A stretch of 8,520 nt of DNA. Origin: Bacillota bacterium. GTDB taxonomy: Bacteria > Bacillota_E > Sulfobacillia > Sulfobacillales > Sulfobacillaceae. Both the position numbers and the translations under genes were made by a program. The notes beneath the pieces were generated by a model. The model did no database searches. It had not been told where the DNA came from and saw nothing but the letters and a program-made list of their open reading frames with translations. Location: assembly GCA_021820645.1 (NCBI GenBank), contig JAKADJ010000086.1:1-8520 (forward strand), in the 5' to 3' direction. Below are positions 1-6,460 of this stretch, piece after piece. Position 1 is the stretch's first letter. Every line of letters begins with the position of its first letter.

Positions 1-213
1 CAGCTTGCACGTGGCCTCGCGCAAGAGGCTCTATCTCTGTGCAACGATGGCATTGATTATATCTTTCGAACGGACGACGTCAAACAACTAGTCCGGCTAC
101 TATACTTGAAAGCTACTATTCTGTCTCTCCTCGAAAACCCCCAGGAGGCTGGTGAGAGTGAGCGAATGGCGGAATTTCTAGCGAAGGCTCTACGAATCAC
201 GGCAGTCAAATAA
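1..213 (+). CDS. C-terminal 70 residues of a TPR-like helical protein (partial at the 5' edge)
   Basis: Frame 1 is open from the first base of the window to TAA at 211-213 and encodes 70 residues. The peptide is strongly helical, with alternating small and bulky residues: an ALSLC helix, then LVRLLYLKATILSLL, then a third helix MAEFLAKAL. This resembles the tetratricopeptide-type C-terminal half of Bacillota regulators with an N-terminal XRE helix-turn-helix and a TPR-like sensor region (PlcR/Rap-like architecture). The DNA-binding part, if present, lies outside the window, so that assignment is inference. No start codon or ribosome binding site is visible. An inverted repeat follows 20 bases after the stop. 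The next gene, the ISL3 transposase, is convergent, so this gene probably ends its own transcription unit here. Confidence 0.55.
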   Translation, partial: QLARGLAQEALSLCNDGIDYIFRTDDVKQLVRLLYLKATILSLLENPQEAGESERMAEFLAKALRITAVK

Positions 214-233
214 AGGACCATGTCACCGAGTCC

Positions 234-275
234 AGCCGTGCCTTGGTCGGAGGACCGCGTACCCGTGGCACGGCT
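234..275 (+). terminator. Inverted repeat after the TPR-like gene, possible terminator
   Basis: Perfect 9-bp arms AGCCGTGCC (234-242) and GGCACGGCT (267-275) enclose a 24-nt loop that contains a smaller hairpin, GGTC-GGAG-GACC (245-256). It lies between the convergent ends of the TPR-like gene and the ISL3 transposase. No T-run follows on either strand, so it is not a classical intrinsic terminator. It could also mark an element end. Confidence 0.35.
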
Positions 276-305
276 AGCGTTGGTCCCTTCCAACATGTCG
301 ACTAG

Positions 306-1686
306 TTATCGCTTTACTGTCTCTTTTCCTCGGACGATGCTAATTCCCTTTTGGATGCGAGCCTCGACATGGTCCAGCTTGATCCCGTAGTCCATGGCGT
401 CATCTTCCCGTAGAACCATTGTGTTGGACACCGGCCTGAGGAAGGAGCCTCCGTAGGCGGTAGGTGGCTCGTCCGCCAGGGGGCGCTCTCCGGGGTACTT
501 TGGCTCGTCGATAGGTGGCTTTGTCGACGCCTTCCGACCACAAGAGCTTCGCCCGCAGCGCGGCAAAGCTGTACCCGCGCCCGATCCGATCCGTCGCGCG
601 GATTAAACTATTGAGGCTTTCGGTATAGGCGTTGGTGATCGGATGGTCGAAATACGCGAGGATTTCTCGTTCCCAGTGATGCCACGCCGTGGTGAGTTCC
701 GTGAACGCGGTCGCCATGTCGCCGGCGAGCCCAGCCTCCCAGATCCTAAACTGACGGTGGGCCTCTTCGTGGCTCCGGCATTCGAAGAGGCGGAAAAAGT
801 CTTCTTTTCGACGGTGCACTTCCCCGAGGTCCGGGAAGTTTTTTGTCCACATGGACAACAGCAGTTGCTCCCGGTCGGCCAGGTCGGCTTCCCGCTTCAA
901 GAGGACAAACCGGTCGTGCATGAGTCCTCGGCGCTGGGCCGGCGTGAGCGACTGCCGGAGTTGCTTGCGGACCCGTTCGACCGCGGCATTGGCCATCTTG
1001 AGCACGTGGAACTTGTCAATGACAATGATGGCCTGGGGCAAGACGGCCTCGACAGCTTCCTTGTACGGCCGCCACATGTCCATGGCCACCAGTTGAATCC
1101 GCGACCGATCCGGGAGCCGCCCTAAGTAACGTGAGACCGTGTCTTTGCGGCGGTCCACGAGGATGTCGACGAGCGTGCGTTCCCCCACATTGGTAACCAC
1201 ACCGCGCGCTTTGGTCAGGTGAATTTCATCCAGTCCGAGCCATGTCGGGGTTTCCACGTGTCGGTGGGCTTCCCATTGGGCCACATAATCGCTGAACACA
1301 TCGCGCACCGTGGCCTCGTCAACGCTCACCTCCTCTGCGACATGGACAAAGGGCCGTCGCATCGCTTGGGGCCCTATCCACGCCACGAGGCGCTGAGTCA
1401 TTAACCGTTTGTCGTTCACATCGGGCAAGGTCTCGTAGAATGTCCGATGGCACGACTTGCAGCGAAATCGACGGGTGCGCAGGTATAGTCGTACCCGTTT
1501 GCCGTGCATCGGGAGATCTCGAATCCACTGTTCCCGATGGCCAAATCCGACGAACCCACCATGGGCGCAATGGGGACAGGCAGCCGGCCGTTCCGGAATT
1601 TCGGCCGCAACGTGGTAGGCATCATCGGTTTCCTCAAAGGCGGTAATGGTGTAGCGAGGGAGGTTCAAGAAGTTGGGGATCTCCAC
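306..1686 (-). pseudogene. ISL3-family transposase, frameshifted near the C-terminus
   Basis: The main frame (start 1686) encodes a typical ISL3 DDE transposase. It has an N-terminal zinc finger (C37-x2-C40 and C76-x2-C79, followed by HRTF), a helix-turn-helix region around residues 95-135, and a catalytic domain with D153 (GLDEIHL), D203 (AMDMWRPY) and E356 (NAYTESLN). The start is GTG at 1684-1686, preceded by GGAAAGGA at 1694-1701. After RGYSFAALRAKLLW the frame loses family character and stops at 400. The next frame continues a family-like tail (PKYPGE, then a DYGIKLDHVEARI segment) to TAA at 306-308. A one-base insertion (or two-base deletion) between about 500 and 535 explains this; the repaired protein would be about 460 residues. 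All catalytic residues precede the lesion. Sequencing error is an alternative to true decay. Confidence 0.88.
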
Positions 1687-1747
1687 GATGTCATCCTTTC
1701 CGTCTGCCGCGATCTGTTGATCGGCTTAGAACAGGGTATCGTGTCAA
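306..1747 (-). mobile_element. ISL3-family insertion sequence, ends not resolved
   Basis: The transposase marks an ISL3 element. The stretch upstream of the transposase start reaches GTGTCAA at 1741-1747 (TTGACAC read on the - strand), which is a plausible right-end region. I could not find a matching inverted copy left of 306; only a short GCGTTG is shared by 277-282 and the - strand near 1750. The coordinates therefore mark only a minimal span. Confidence 0.4.
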
Positions 1748-1814
1748 CGCCACCCAGATCAATCATAGAATCCGATTTTGCCTCGAATTGTCATGCGCGG
1801 TCGAATCCCGCAAA

Positions 1815-2051
1815 TCAATCAAGAAATCCGAATACCCGAAATTGTATGAACGAATCTCCTTGAGCTTCAAATGCAATCGTGACATCTTCAATTTTAAATG
1901 TGGAGATGCCCAGTACAAATTCAATTTTATATTTCCCATGGCCCCCGTCAGGACCGGGACTCGACCCATCCGCATAAACGGGACATACTGTGAACGTCTC
2001 CCACATTCCCACATCTGGCCGACTGATCGACATCGTTTGTGCACTGCCCAT
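1815..2051 (-). CDS. Small orphan protein, 78 aa, probably beta-rich
   Basis: I do not recognise this gene. The chosen start is ATG at 2049-2051, with GTGAGGG eight bases upstream; a TTG at 2073-2075 in the same frame would add eight residues but has no ribosome binding site. The product has a Gly/Pro/Asp-rich turn region (residues about 26-40) and then alternating hydrophobic residues typical of beta strands (KYKIEFVLGI, FKIEDVTIAF, FIQFRVFGF). There is no signal peptide or membrane helix. The codons are A+T-richer than in the flanking transposases, hinting at a different origin. An extended -10 box (2206-2214) lies about 155 bases upstream on the same strand. An ORF on the opposite strand covers this region but is rich in His/Arg/Ser and looks like an antisense shadow. 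Confidence 0.42.
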   Translation of the reverse strand: MGSAQTMSISRPDVGMWETFTVCPVYADGSSPGPDGGHGKYKIEFVLGISTFKIEDVTIAFEAQGDSFIQFRVFGFLD

Positions 2052-2087
2052 TTTTATCGCCCTCACTTTCGCCAATCGTTCCGACGC

Positions 2088-2237
2088 TTACATTCCAATC
2101 GCCATTACCCTATAAATAAAGATAACCCAACAGTGAAAGTATGTACCATTGTCTTGGAAACTGGAAGCACCTCCGCGCTTCCCAAAATAAGCATTCACAA
2201 TAGAAATTATAGCAACAACGAGCGTGTGTACCCACAA
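2088..2237 (-). pseudogene. Short hydrophobic ORF ending in TAA, in frame with the 78-aa gene
   Basis: This frame is open from a TAA at about 2261 down to TAA at 2088-2090; 2237 is the first usable start (TTG). It encodes a hydrophobic segment (LWVHTLVVAIISIV) that could span a membrane, followed by NAYFGKRGGASSFQDN and a second hydrophobic run (CWVIFIYRVMAIGM). No ribosome binding site precedes any start codon. It is in the same reading frame as the 78-aa gene at 1815-2051 and is separated from it only by the TAA. It may be the 5' part of a gene split by a nonsense mutation, or simply noncoding. Weakly supported. Confidence 0.2.
2206..2214 (-). promoter_or_regulatory. Extended -10 box (TGCTATAAT)
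   Basis: Read on the - strand this is TGCTATAAT, a perfect extended -10 consensus. No good -35 box lies 16-18 bp upstream, which is tolerable for extended -10 promoters. It faces the 78-aa gene at 1815-2051, which would have an untranslated leader of about 150 nt. Apart from this box and the weak ORF at 2088-2237, I see no gene in 2091-2439. Confidence 0.4.
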
Positions 2238-2289
2238 CGAAGTCGTTATTGGTACAGCTTATGATAACGATGGGAGGCCCAACTGATGC

Positions 2290-2323
2290 GGGTTTCCGGC
2301 CGCGCTGTGGAACCCCCTTTTTT
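2290..2323 (+). terminator. Probable intrinsic terminator facing right
   Basis: GGGTTTCC (2290-2297) can pair with GGAACCC (2309-2315) with one bulged T, and a T6 run follows at 2318-2323. No convincing + strand gene lies just upstream, so it may be a remnant that insulates the IS110 leader from upstream transcription. Confidence 0.4.
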
Positions 2324-2439
2324 AGTACACCCATTTGTCGCCTAGTCGTCCTATTCCCTACTGCATTCTCTACTCTCTCAATTCCCCTCGTATAAAGATA
2401 TTAGGCTTGGACCTGCTTCCTAGCGAAGTGAGTCCCAAG

Positions 2440-2479
2440 GGTTTAGATGTTGGCCCTGGCCAGGGCCAACATCTAAACC
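2440..2479. repeat. Perfect 40-bp palindrome with no loop
   Basis: The left arm GGTTTAGATGTTGGCCCTGG (2440-2459) is exactly reverse-complementary to 2460-2479, with the centre between 2459 and 2460; base 2439 no longer pairs with 2480. No T-run follows on either strand. It lies left of the hairpin-rich leader of the IS110 transposase, in sequence with no gene. Confidence 0.9.
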
Positions 2480-2502
2480 GATCCCGATTTGGAAATATTT
2501 GT

Positions 2503-2760
2503 CTTGCGTTGCAAGGCCCGGTCGATGATGCTGGACTTGATCCAGACGACTCAAGCTACATTCCCCTGCCTCGAGGGACACCCGAAAGGGTGCCAGAAGG
2601 CTCCCGAAGACTGCTGGGTCGACCCACTGATTGGAAGCTAACGCGCGGGTTGCCGCCCTCCATTGAGTGCACCGTTGGCAGCGGTGCCGTCGCACAACTG
2701 GGTGGAGCGTGACGGCTGATGACGAGGTGGCATCGCCAATCAGTCGGCATCGACCGGTTC
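2503..2760 (+). ncRNA. Candidate bridge RNA in the left end of the IS110 element
   Basis: IS110-group elements are known to encode a bridge RNA in the noncoding left end, upstream of and in sense with the recombinase. This stretch has no gene but many stems: CTTGC/GCAAG (2503-2515); CTGGA/TCCAG (2531-2545) on a GTCG/CGAC base (2521-2550); CACCC-GAAA-GGGTG with a GNRA tetraloop (2579-2592); the palindrome TGGGTCGACCCA (2615-2626); and a long-range perfect 9-bp stem ACTGATTGG (2626-2634) with CCAATCAGT (2736-2744). The last encloses GCACCG/CGGTGC (2669-2687) or, as an alternative, GCCGTC/GACGGC (2686-2716). The multi-loop form suits a bridge RNA, but I could not assign guide segments, and the ends given are only those of the structured region. 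Confidence 0.38.
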
Positions 2761-2815
2761 CCTTTCCGGATCGATATGATGTGATCACTATCATCTTAGA
2801 AAGGAGATTGATCCC

Positions 2816-4058
2816 ATGTTGTCGACTTTGTTTGTAGGCATCGATGTGAGTCAAGCTGAACACGTGGTCTGTACCATGCCAGGACGGCACGACGCAGGCT
2901 CGCTTGCGCGTGCCAAACCATCAGACCGGAATTGACCAGCGGATCGGCTGGCTGATAATCCAAGCCGAGAAATTCGACCGCTTGGCGGTCGGCTTGGAGT
3001 CGACCTCGGTGTACCACTGGCCGCTGTTTGAGGCGTTGGCCCAAACGACCGTCTTGCAGCGGTGGCAACCCCAATGGTTTTTGCTGAATCCCAGCATTGT
3101 GCAAGGATTTCGCAAAACCTATGTCGATCGCGCCAAAACCGATCCCGGTGACGCTTTTTTGGTGGCCGACGCGATTCGATTGGGTCGATTGCGGCCCTCG
3201 CCGGCCCCGGATCCGCGCTATACGGCCTTGTGGGTCGTGACCCGTCATCGTTTCCCGTTGGCGCAGACCATCTCCCGGGAAAAAAACCGGGCCTTGAATG
3301 AGTTGTTTTGCGTGTGGGCGGATTATGGGGCGGTCGCCAAAGATCCCGACCAGCCCTTCTTCTCGGATGTTTTTGGCCGGGTATCTCAACACGTGCTGAC
3401 CCAATACACCCCCGATCGGTTGGCGAGCACTCCCTTGGCCACGGTGGCCCAGGAAATTGCCGAGATCGGAGGGGCGGCGCTGAAGGCGCCGGACGATATC
3501 GCCCGAATCTTGCAACGGGCGGCCCAAAAGGCCTTTCGTCTGCGTCCCAAGGAAAGCGAAGCCCGTCAGTTCAGCTTGGTCATGCATTTGGACACCATTC
3601 GTACCTTGGAAAGTCAAATCCGGCAGATCGATAAGGCGATTGCCCGTGATCTGCAGGCTATTCCTCAAACCGTCACCTCGGTAGCCGGCATCGGTCCGGT
3701 GTTTGGCGCCGGGATTGCGGCCGAAATCGACCCCATTGCCCGGTTCCCTTCGGACGGCGCCCTGGCCAAATATGCTGGGCTGACTTGGCGTACCCACCAA
3801 TCGGGCAAATTTGACGCGGAAGATCGACCGCTGACGCGATCGGGCAATGCCTTTTTGCGGTATTACCTGATTGAAGCGGCCGACCGGGTTCGTGTGCGCG
3901 ACCCGGAATTTGAAGCGTTTTACATCCGTAAATACAGCGGTGCAACCCACCATCCGCATAAATGGGCGTTGGTGTTGACGGCACGCAAGCTGACCGGTGT
4001 GATCTTCGGGCTGCTGACCCGAGGTCAACTCTATGATGGAAGGAAATTCGGTTCCTAA
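2816..4058 (+). pseudogene. IS110-family DEDD transposase/recombinase with a one-base frameshift near the start
   Basis: ATG at 2816 follows AAGGAG (2801-2806) at 9-nt spacing and opens with MLSTLFVGIDVSQAEHVV. In this frame translation stops at 2936. Moving forward one base after ATG-CCA at 2876-2881 restores the family sequence (DGTTQARLRVPNHQTGID), so one extra G at 2882-2883 is the likely lesion. The repaired protein is about 413 aa, normal for the family. Its RuvC-like domain has D10, E61 (GLEST), D109 and D112 (KTDPGD). The C-terminal Tnp domain has a helix-hairpin-helix (SVAGIGPVFGAGIAAEI) and LTRSGNAFLR. There, Thr340 appears to align with the catalytic Ser of IS621-type recombinases, with Ser342 nearby; this alignment is by eye. 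Translation from the TTG at 2904 would lack D10 and should be inactive. Confidence 0.85.
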
Positions 4059-4079
4059 GGGTATCGATCTGTCTATCAT

Positions 4080-4128
4080 TGCCAGTTTCTCCCTGGCATT
4101 TACTGGTTCTTGAAAACCGGTTAGTTTT
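4080..4128 (+). terminator. Two hairpins after the IS110 gene, possible terminator or right-end structure
   Basis: TGCCAG (4080-4085) pairs with CTGGCA (4093-4098). CTGGTT (4103-4108) then pairs with AACCGG (4115-4120, one G-T pair) and is followed by TTAGTTTT. The second hairpin is a weak intrinsic terminator. Both may instead belong to the right end of the IS110 element. Confidence 0.35.
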
Positions 4129-4151
4129 GTGATGCTTTTGCGCCCGCAGAG

Positions 4152-4770
4152 TTAAAAAATAATGCTTGACTTTTTACCGCGGGTCTTTGTAACCGCCTTT
4201 TGCAGGGTCGCTAGAGCCACTCCGGCCTGCTTGGCTGCCTGACGATAGCTGAGACTACCACTCCGCACTGCGTGGACCGCCTGTCTCAGTTGTTGCTCCT
4301 CCCGACGGGGATTATCTGTGACTTTCGGACGCCCAATGCGTTTGCCCTCCTTCTTCGCCCGCTCCATCCATGCGGTGACTCGTTCTCGAATCAGCTCCAG
4401 TTCAAACTCCGCTAAGCTCGCCAACAAATTCAAGGCGGTGGTGGTATCGAACCCTTCTTGGGCACTCAAAAATCCGATCCCTAAGGGATTCCAGACCGCA
4501 AGTGTATCATGCATTGTGTTTCACAGAGCGAAACGCCCGGTCCAATTTGAAGACCAATACCGCATCAAACTTACGCCGGACCCCATCATCCAGCAACTGC
4601 CGCCACGCAATCCGGCGATACAGATCATTCGCACTCGCCTGATCGACATAGACTTTCGCGATATGCCAATCTCCGTGGACTCTCCGAACATCGCGTAACC
4701 GCAACAGTTGCGTCTCCAGATTTTGGTCCTTGTCCTGCGTACTCACCCGGGCATATAAGGCCAGGCGCAT
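4152..4770 (-). pseudogene. Serine recombinase (resolvase/invertase type), copy 1, frameshifted and with an internal deletion
   Basis: The N-terminal part begins MRLALYARVSTQDKDQ with catalytic Ser10, and has KLDRAFR at residues 75-81. At 4514-4515 one extra base breaks the frame after RSVKH; the next frame continues MHDTLAVW, GFLSAQEGFDTTTAL, the long E-helix (NLLASLAEFELELIRERV) and a C-terminal helix-turn-helix (YRQAAKQAGVALATLQKAV). Compared with the second copy at 7347-7742, five residues (GRLVL) are missing just before the E-helix, a 15-bp in-frame deletion near 4428-4433. The chosen start is ATG at 4768-4770, nine bases after AAAGGAG; a second ATG at 4774-4776 overlaps the preceding ORF's stop as TGATG. 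The C-terminus differs from copy 2 in its last residues, perhaps because the IS110 insertion lies next to it. Probably inactive. Confidence 0.85.
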
Positions 4771-4775
4771 CGTCA

Positions 4776-5159
4776 TCAACTCCTTTTGTAGGATTCGACA
4801 GCCGCCGATAGCAAAAGAACAGCGGCATCCCAAATCGGGTCCCCGGGGCCCACACCCCCCGCCTGCAAGGTCTCTGGATGGAGCGTGTTGGCATGGCGAA
4901 TGATGACAATGAACAGATAAGTGGTTTCCAAGGGTGTGGCCATGATGGCCGTCACTCCTACGTGCAACAAGAAAAACCGCGCATCGCACGAAGGTAGCGC
5001 CGCATGTATTAGACCATGCTGGTACTGATCCGAATATGGTATAGGGCACAAAACAAGTGTTGCCGCATCGATTTGCCCTGCAATGCTTCCAGATAAGCGT
5101 TATTGTCAAGGACAATGTAAATTTGCTCACTCGAACTTGAACAGGAGACATTTGGCACA
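4776..5159 (-). pseudogene. Decayed hypothetical gene in two frames, upstream of recombinase copy 1
   Basis: Two overlapping frames look protein-like. The upstream frame reads EQIYIVLDNNAYLEALQGK and continues to TAA at 5009-5011. The downstream frame (first possible start TTG at 5051) reads through TPLETTYLFIVIIRHA, GVGPGDPIWDAAVLLL and SAAVESYKRS to TGA at 4776-4778, which overlaps the recombinase ATG by one base. Joined by a -1 shift, they would form about 120 residues. The VLDNNAYL start and DAAVLLLSAAVE end faintly resemble the first and last acidic motifs of PIN-domain nucleases, but this is speculation from short motifs. No convincing start site exists. The TGATG overlap suggests former translational coupling with the recombinase. 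Confidence 0.28.
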
Positions 5160-5229
5160 TTATGATACAAATACCGAACATGTCCCACGCCTCATGAAAA
5201 GAGGAGAAGTGAGCTTGATATGGTACAAT

Positions 5230-5267
5230 AAGGGCGAACGCCTCTTATGGCAGAGGGGTTCGCCCTT
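5230..5267 (-). terminator. Strong hairpin closing the 43-aa peptide unit
   Basis: Perfect 10-bp outer arms AAGGGCGAAC (5230-5239) and GTTCGCCCTT (5258-5267) enclose a second stem, CCTCT (5241-5245) with AGAGG (5252-5256), and a 6-nt loop. It starts 5 bases beyond the stop codon of the 43-aa gene on the - strand. The T content after it is modest on both strands (ATTGT on the - strand), so it may act as a terminator or as a 3' stabiliser. Confidence 0.6.
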
Positions 5268-5271
5268 CGTC

Positions 5272-5403
5272 TTAGAATTGGCGAGCAATCCAGTGTCCGA
5301 GCGCGGTACCGATGAGTGCGCCAACGGGGCCTCCGATAACAGTACCAACCCCGGCCCCAATGGCCGCTCCCACGGCCTGTTGGATTCGTTTATTCGGTTG
5401 CAT
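5272..5403 (-). CDS. 43-aa glycine-zipper membrane peptide
   Basis: ATG at 5401-5403 follows AAAGGAGG (5411-5418) at optimal spacing, and the TAA is at 5272-5274. After a short basic head (MQPNKRIQQA) the peptide is one long hydrophobic segment, residues 10-40. Glycines fall at 12, 16, 20, 24, 28, 32 and 36, seven in perfect i+4 register, and Gly18 and Gly25 are extra. Such GxxxG zippers promote tight helix packing in membranes; they occur in class II bacteriocins, pore-forming peptides and small membrane adaptors. It ends HWIARQF, with no leader cleavage site visible. It lies 28 bases after the stop of the 321-aa gene and just before a strong hairpin, so it is very likely the last gene of that operon. 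Function unknown; a pore-forming effector or a membrane partner of the 321-aa protein's C-terminal helix are both possible. Confidence 0.72.
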   Translation of the reverse strand: MQPNKRIQQAVGAAIGAGVGTVIGGPVGALIGTALGHWIARQF

Positions 5404-5431
5404 GATCTCACCTCCTTTCATAGCACGACGC

Positions 5432-6397
5432 TCATTCACCGGCGCTTAGGGCAGCCAGTAGCATCAGCAACCCGCCCGCTAAAGCGGCACCCAGACCGAC
5501 AACCGCCTGCCCCTCATCCCGTAACGCCTGGTTAATTGCAGATTGTACGGTTTGCACGATGGTAGCTGGTTGATCCAGTTCTAGCAACTGGCAGCGCAAC
5601 TGCCATTCACCGGGCAAAACCGTGCCGGCTTCTTGATATAGAATCGAACGGCGCTTCAGTTGGTCAGCGAGTCTCAGGTCATTGAGGATGGCCACATCCG
5701 CTCCCCCCCGACGGGTGAATAAGCCAATAACCAAGAGGCTTTGGTCCATAGCACGGCGCCGGGTAGGATCGTCCTCATCGCGGGCAACGACGGTACGAAA
5801 GCCGACATTCTCAAGAGATAGAGCCATCTGCCGCGCTAATGGAATATCAACCGCCGCAGTGACCAAAACAATACGTTTTTGCGTCCGTGGCTGGTGTTGC
5901 ACACGAAACACCAAGGGCCAACTCCATTCCATTTGCGGTGCTAAGGCCACGCGCGTTTGTGCATCCAGCCATTGTCCATAAAATCCGATATAGAGCTCGT
6001 GCTCGCCCAGCGGTTGCGATGGGGGTACGGACAGTGTCACCGGCTTGCAGCGGTGTGATTTCCCCGGCTCCAATAAAACCGGCTCATGCCACGAAAGCCA
6101 CTGCTGTTGCGCGTGCAACCACGCGGGTGCTATCCCGGCCTGAGCAATCAACCAGGGCGTCACTCCGTTATTAGTCACGGTCATTTGCAGTACGTGAGAT
6201 CGACCAGGCAGCAGATAAAGCTCGTTGGGATTAGGGGTGACGGTGACCGTCCACCCATTGGCGGGAAATTTCGATGTTTCGGACCGCAAGCGTGCAGCCA
6301 CCTTGTAGACGGTACTCTTTTTGAAGCCCTGCGACACAACGTCGGCCGGACTGTGGCCGTTCGCTAACAACGCGGCAATTTGGTCCTCGACTGCCAT
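5432..6397 (-). CDS. HTH / Ig-like / TIR-like (Rossmann) / transmembrane protein, 321 aa, unknown function
   Basis: The start chosen is ATG at 6395-6397, six bases after GGAGGG (6404-6409); GTG at 6415 and ATG at 6403 lie in frame but overlap or precede that site. Domains seen by eye: a helix-turn-helix at residues 3-37 (LANGHSPADVVSQGFKKSTV); a beta-sandwich at about 48-167 with the pG...MTVTNNG pattern of NEW3/CARDB-like Ig folds; and an alpha/beta domain at 174-293 with strands RIVLVTA, RTVVAR, LLVIGLF and RSILYQEA, like TIR/SEFIR folds. A Gly/Ala/Leu membrane helix follows at 297-318. The position where NADase TIR domains carry catalytic Glu seems to hold Asn239-Asp240, suggesting a non-enzymatic signalling role. 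An N-terminal HTH with a C-terminal anchor would put the protein on the cytoplasmic face of the membrane. It has its own promoter and is followed by the glycine-zipper peptide gene. Domain names are inference. Confidence 0.75.
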   Translation of the reverse strand: MAVEDQIAALLANGHSPADVVSQGFKKSTVYKVAARLRSETSKFPANGWTVTVTPNPNELYLLPGRSHVLQMTVTNNGVTPWLIAQAGIAPAWLHAQQQWLSWHEPVLLEPGKSHRCKPVTLSVPPSQPLGEHELYIGFYGQWLDAQTRVALAPQMEWSWPLVFRVQHQPRTQKRIVLVTAAVDIPLARQMALSLENVGFRTVVARDEDDPTRRRAMDQSLLVIGLFTRRGGADVAILNDLRLADQLKRRSILYQEAGTVLPGEWQLRCQLLELDQPATIVQTVQSAINQALRDEGQAVVGLGAALAGGLLMLLAALSAGE

Positions 6398-6431
6398 GCT
6401 CATCCCTCCGTCCACATAAGTCCATGGTTTT

Positions 6432-6460
6432 ATAATAGACTATGATAGACTCTTTGTCAA
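6432..6460 (-). promoter_or_regulatory. Consensus sigma-A promoter of the 321-aa gene
   Basis: On the - strand, TTGACA (6455-6460) and TATTAT (6432-6437) are separated by exactly 17 bp. The predicted start is near 6425, giving a leader of about 28 nt before ATG 6397. The -35 box overlaps the stop codon of the upstream 65-aa ORF. Confidence 0.8.

Larger units (their letters stand above)
2440..4128 (+). mobile_element. IS110-family element, boundaries approximate
   Basis: The element is defined by its DEDD transposase (2816-4058), a long structured noncoding left part and a short right part with two hairpins. IS110 elements lack classical inverted repeats and usually make no target duplication, so the ends cannot be set from one copy. 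The left limit is placed at the palindrome and the right limit after the second 3' hairpin; both are provisional. Confidence 0.5.

Noticed and set aside
643..1125. A 160-residue open frame on the + strand inside the ISL3 transposase
   Set aside because: It is the antisense shadow of a recognisable DDE transposase and has no ribosome binding site.
1788..2264. A 158-residue open frame on the + strand that ends shortly before the terminator at 2290-2323
   Set aside because: Composition rich in His, Arg, Ser and Asn, with no family features and no ribosome binding site; the opposite strand has a better supported small gene.
2440..2479. The 40-bp palindrome as an ordinary rho-independent terminator
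   Set aside because: There is no loop and no T-run on either side, and no gene ends next to it.
2796..4079. A 427-residue open frame on the - strand opposite the IS110 transposase
   Set aside because: It is antisense to a gene with clear DEDD motifs; its own product is Gly/Arg/Gln-rich without domains.
4771..5181. Upstream extension of the recombinase copy 1 frame by about 135 residues
   Set aside because: The true recombinase start (LALYARVSTQ) has its own ribosome binding site at 4770, and the extension is Cys/Arg-rich shadow sequence.
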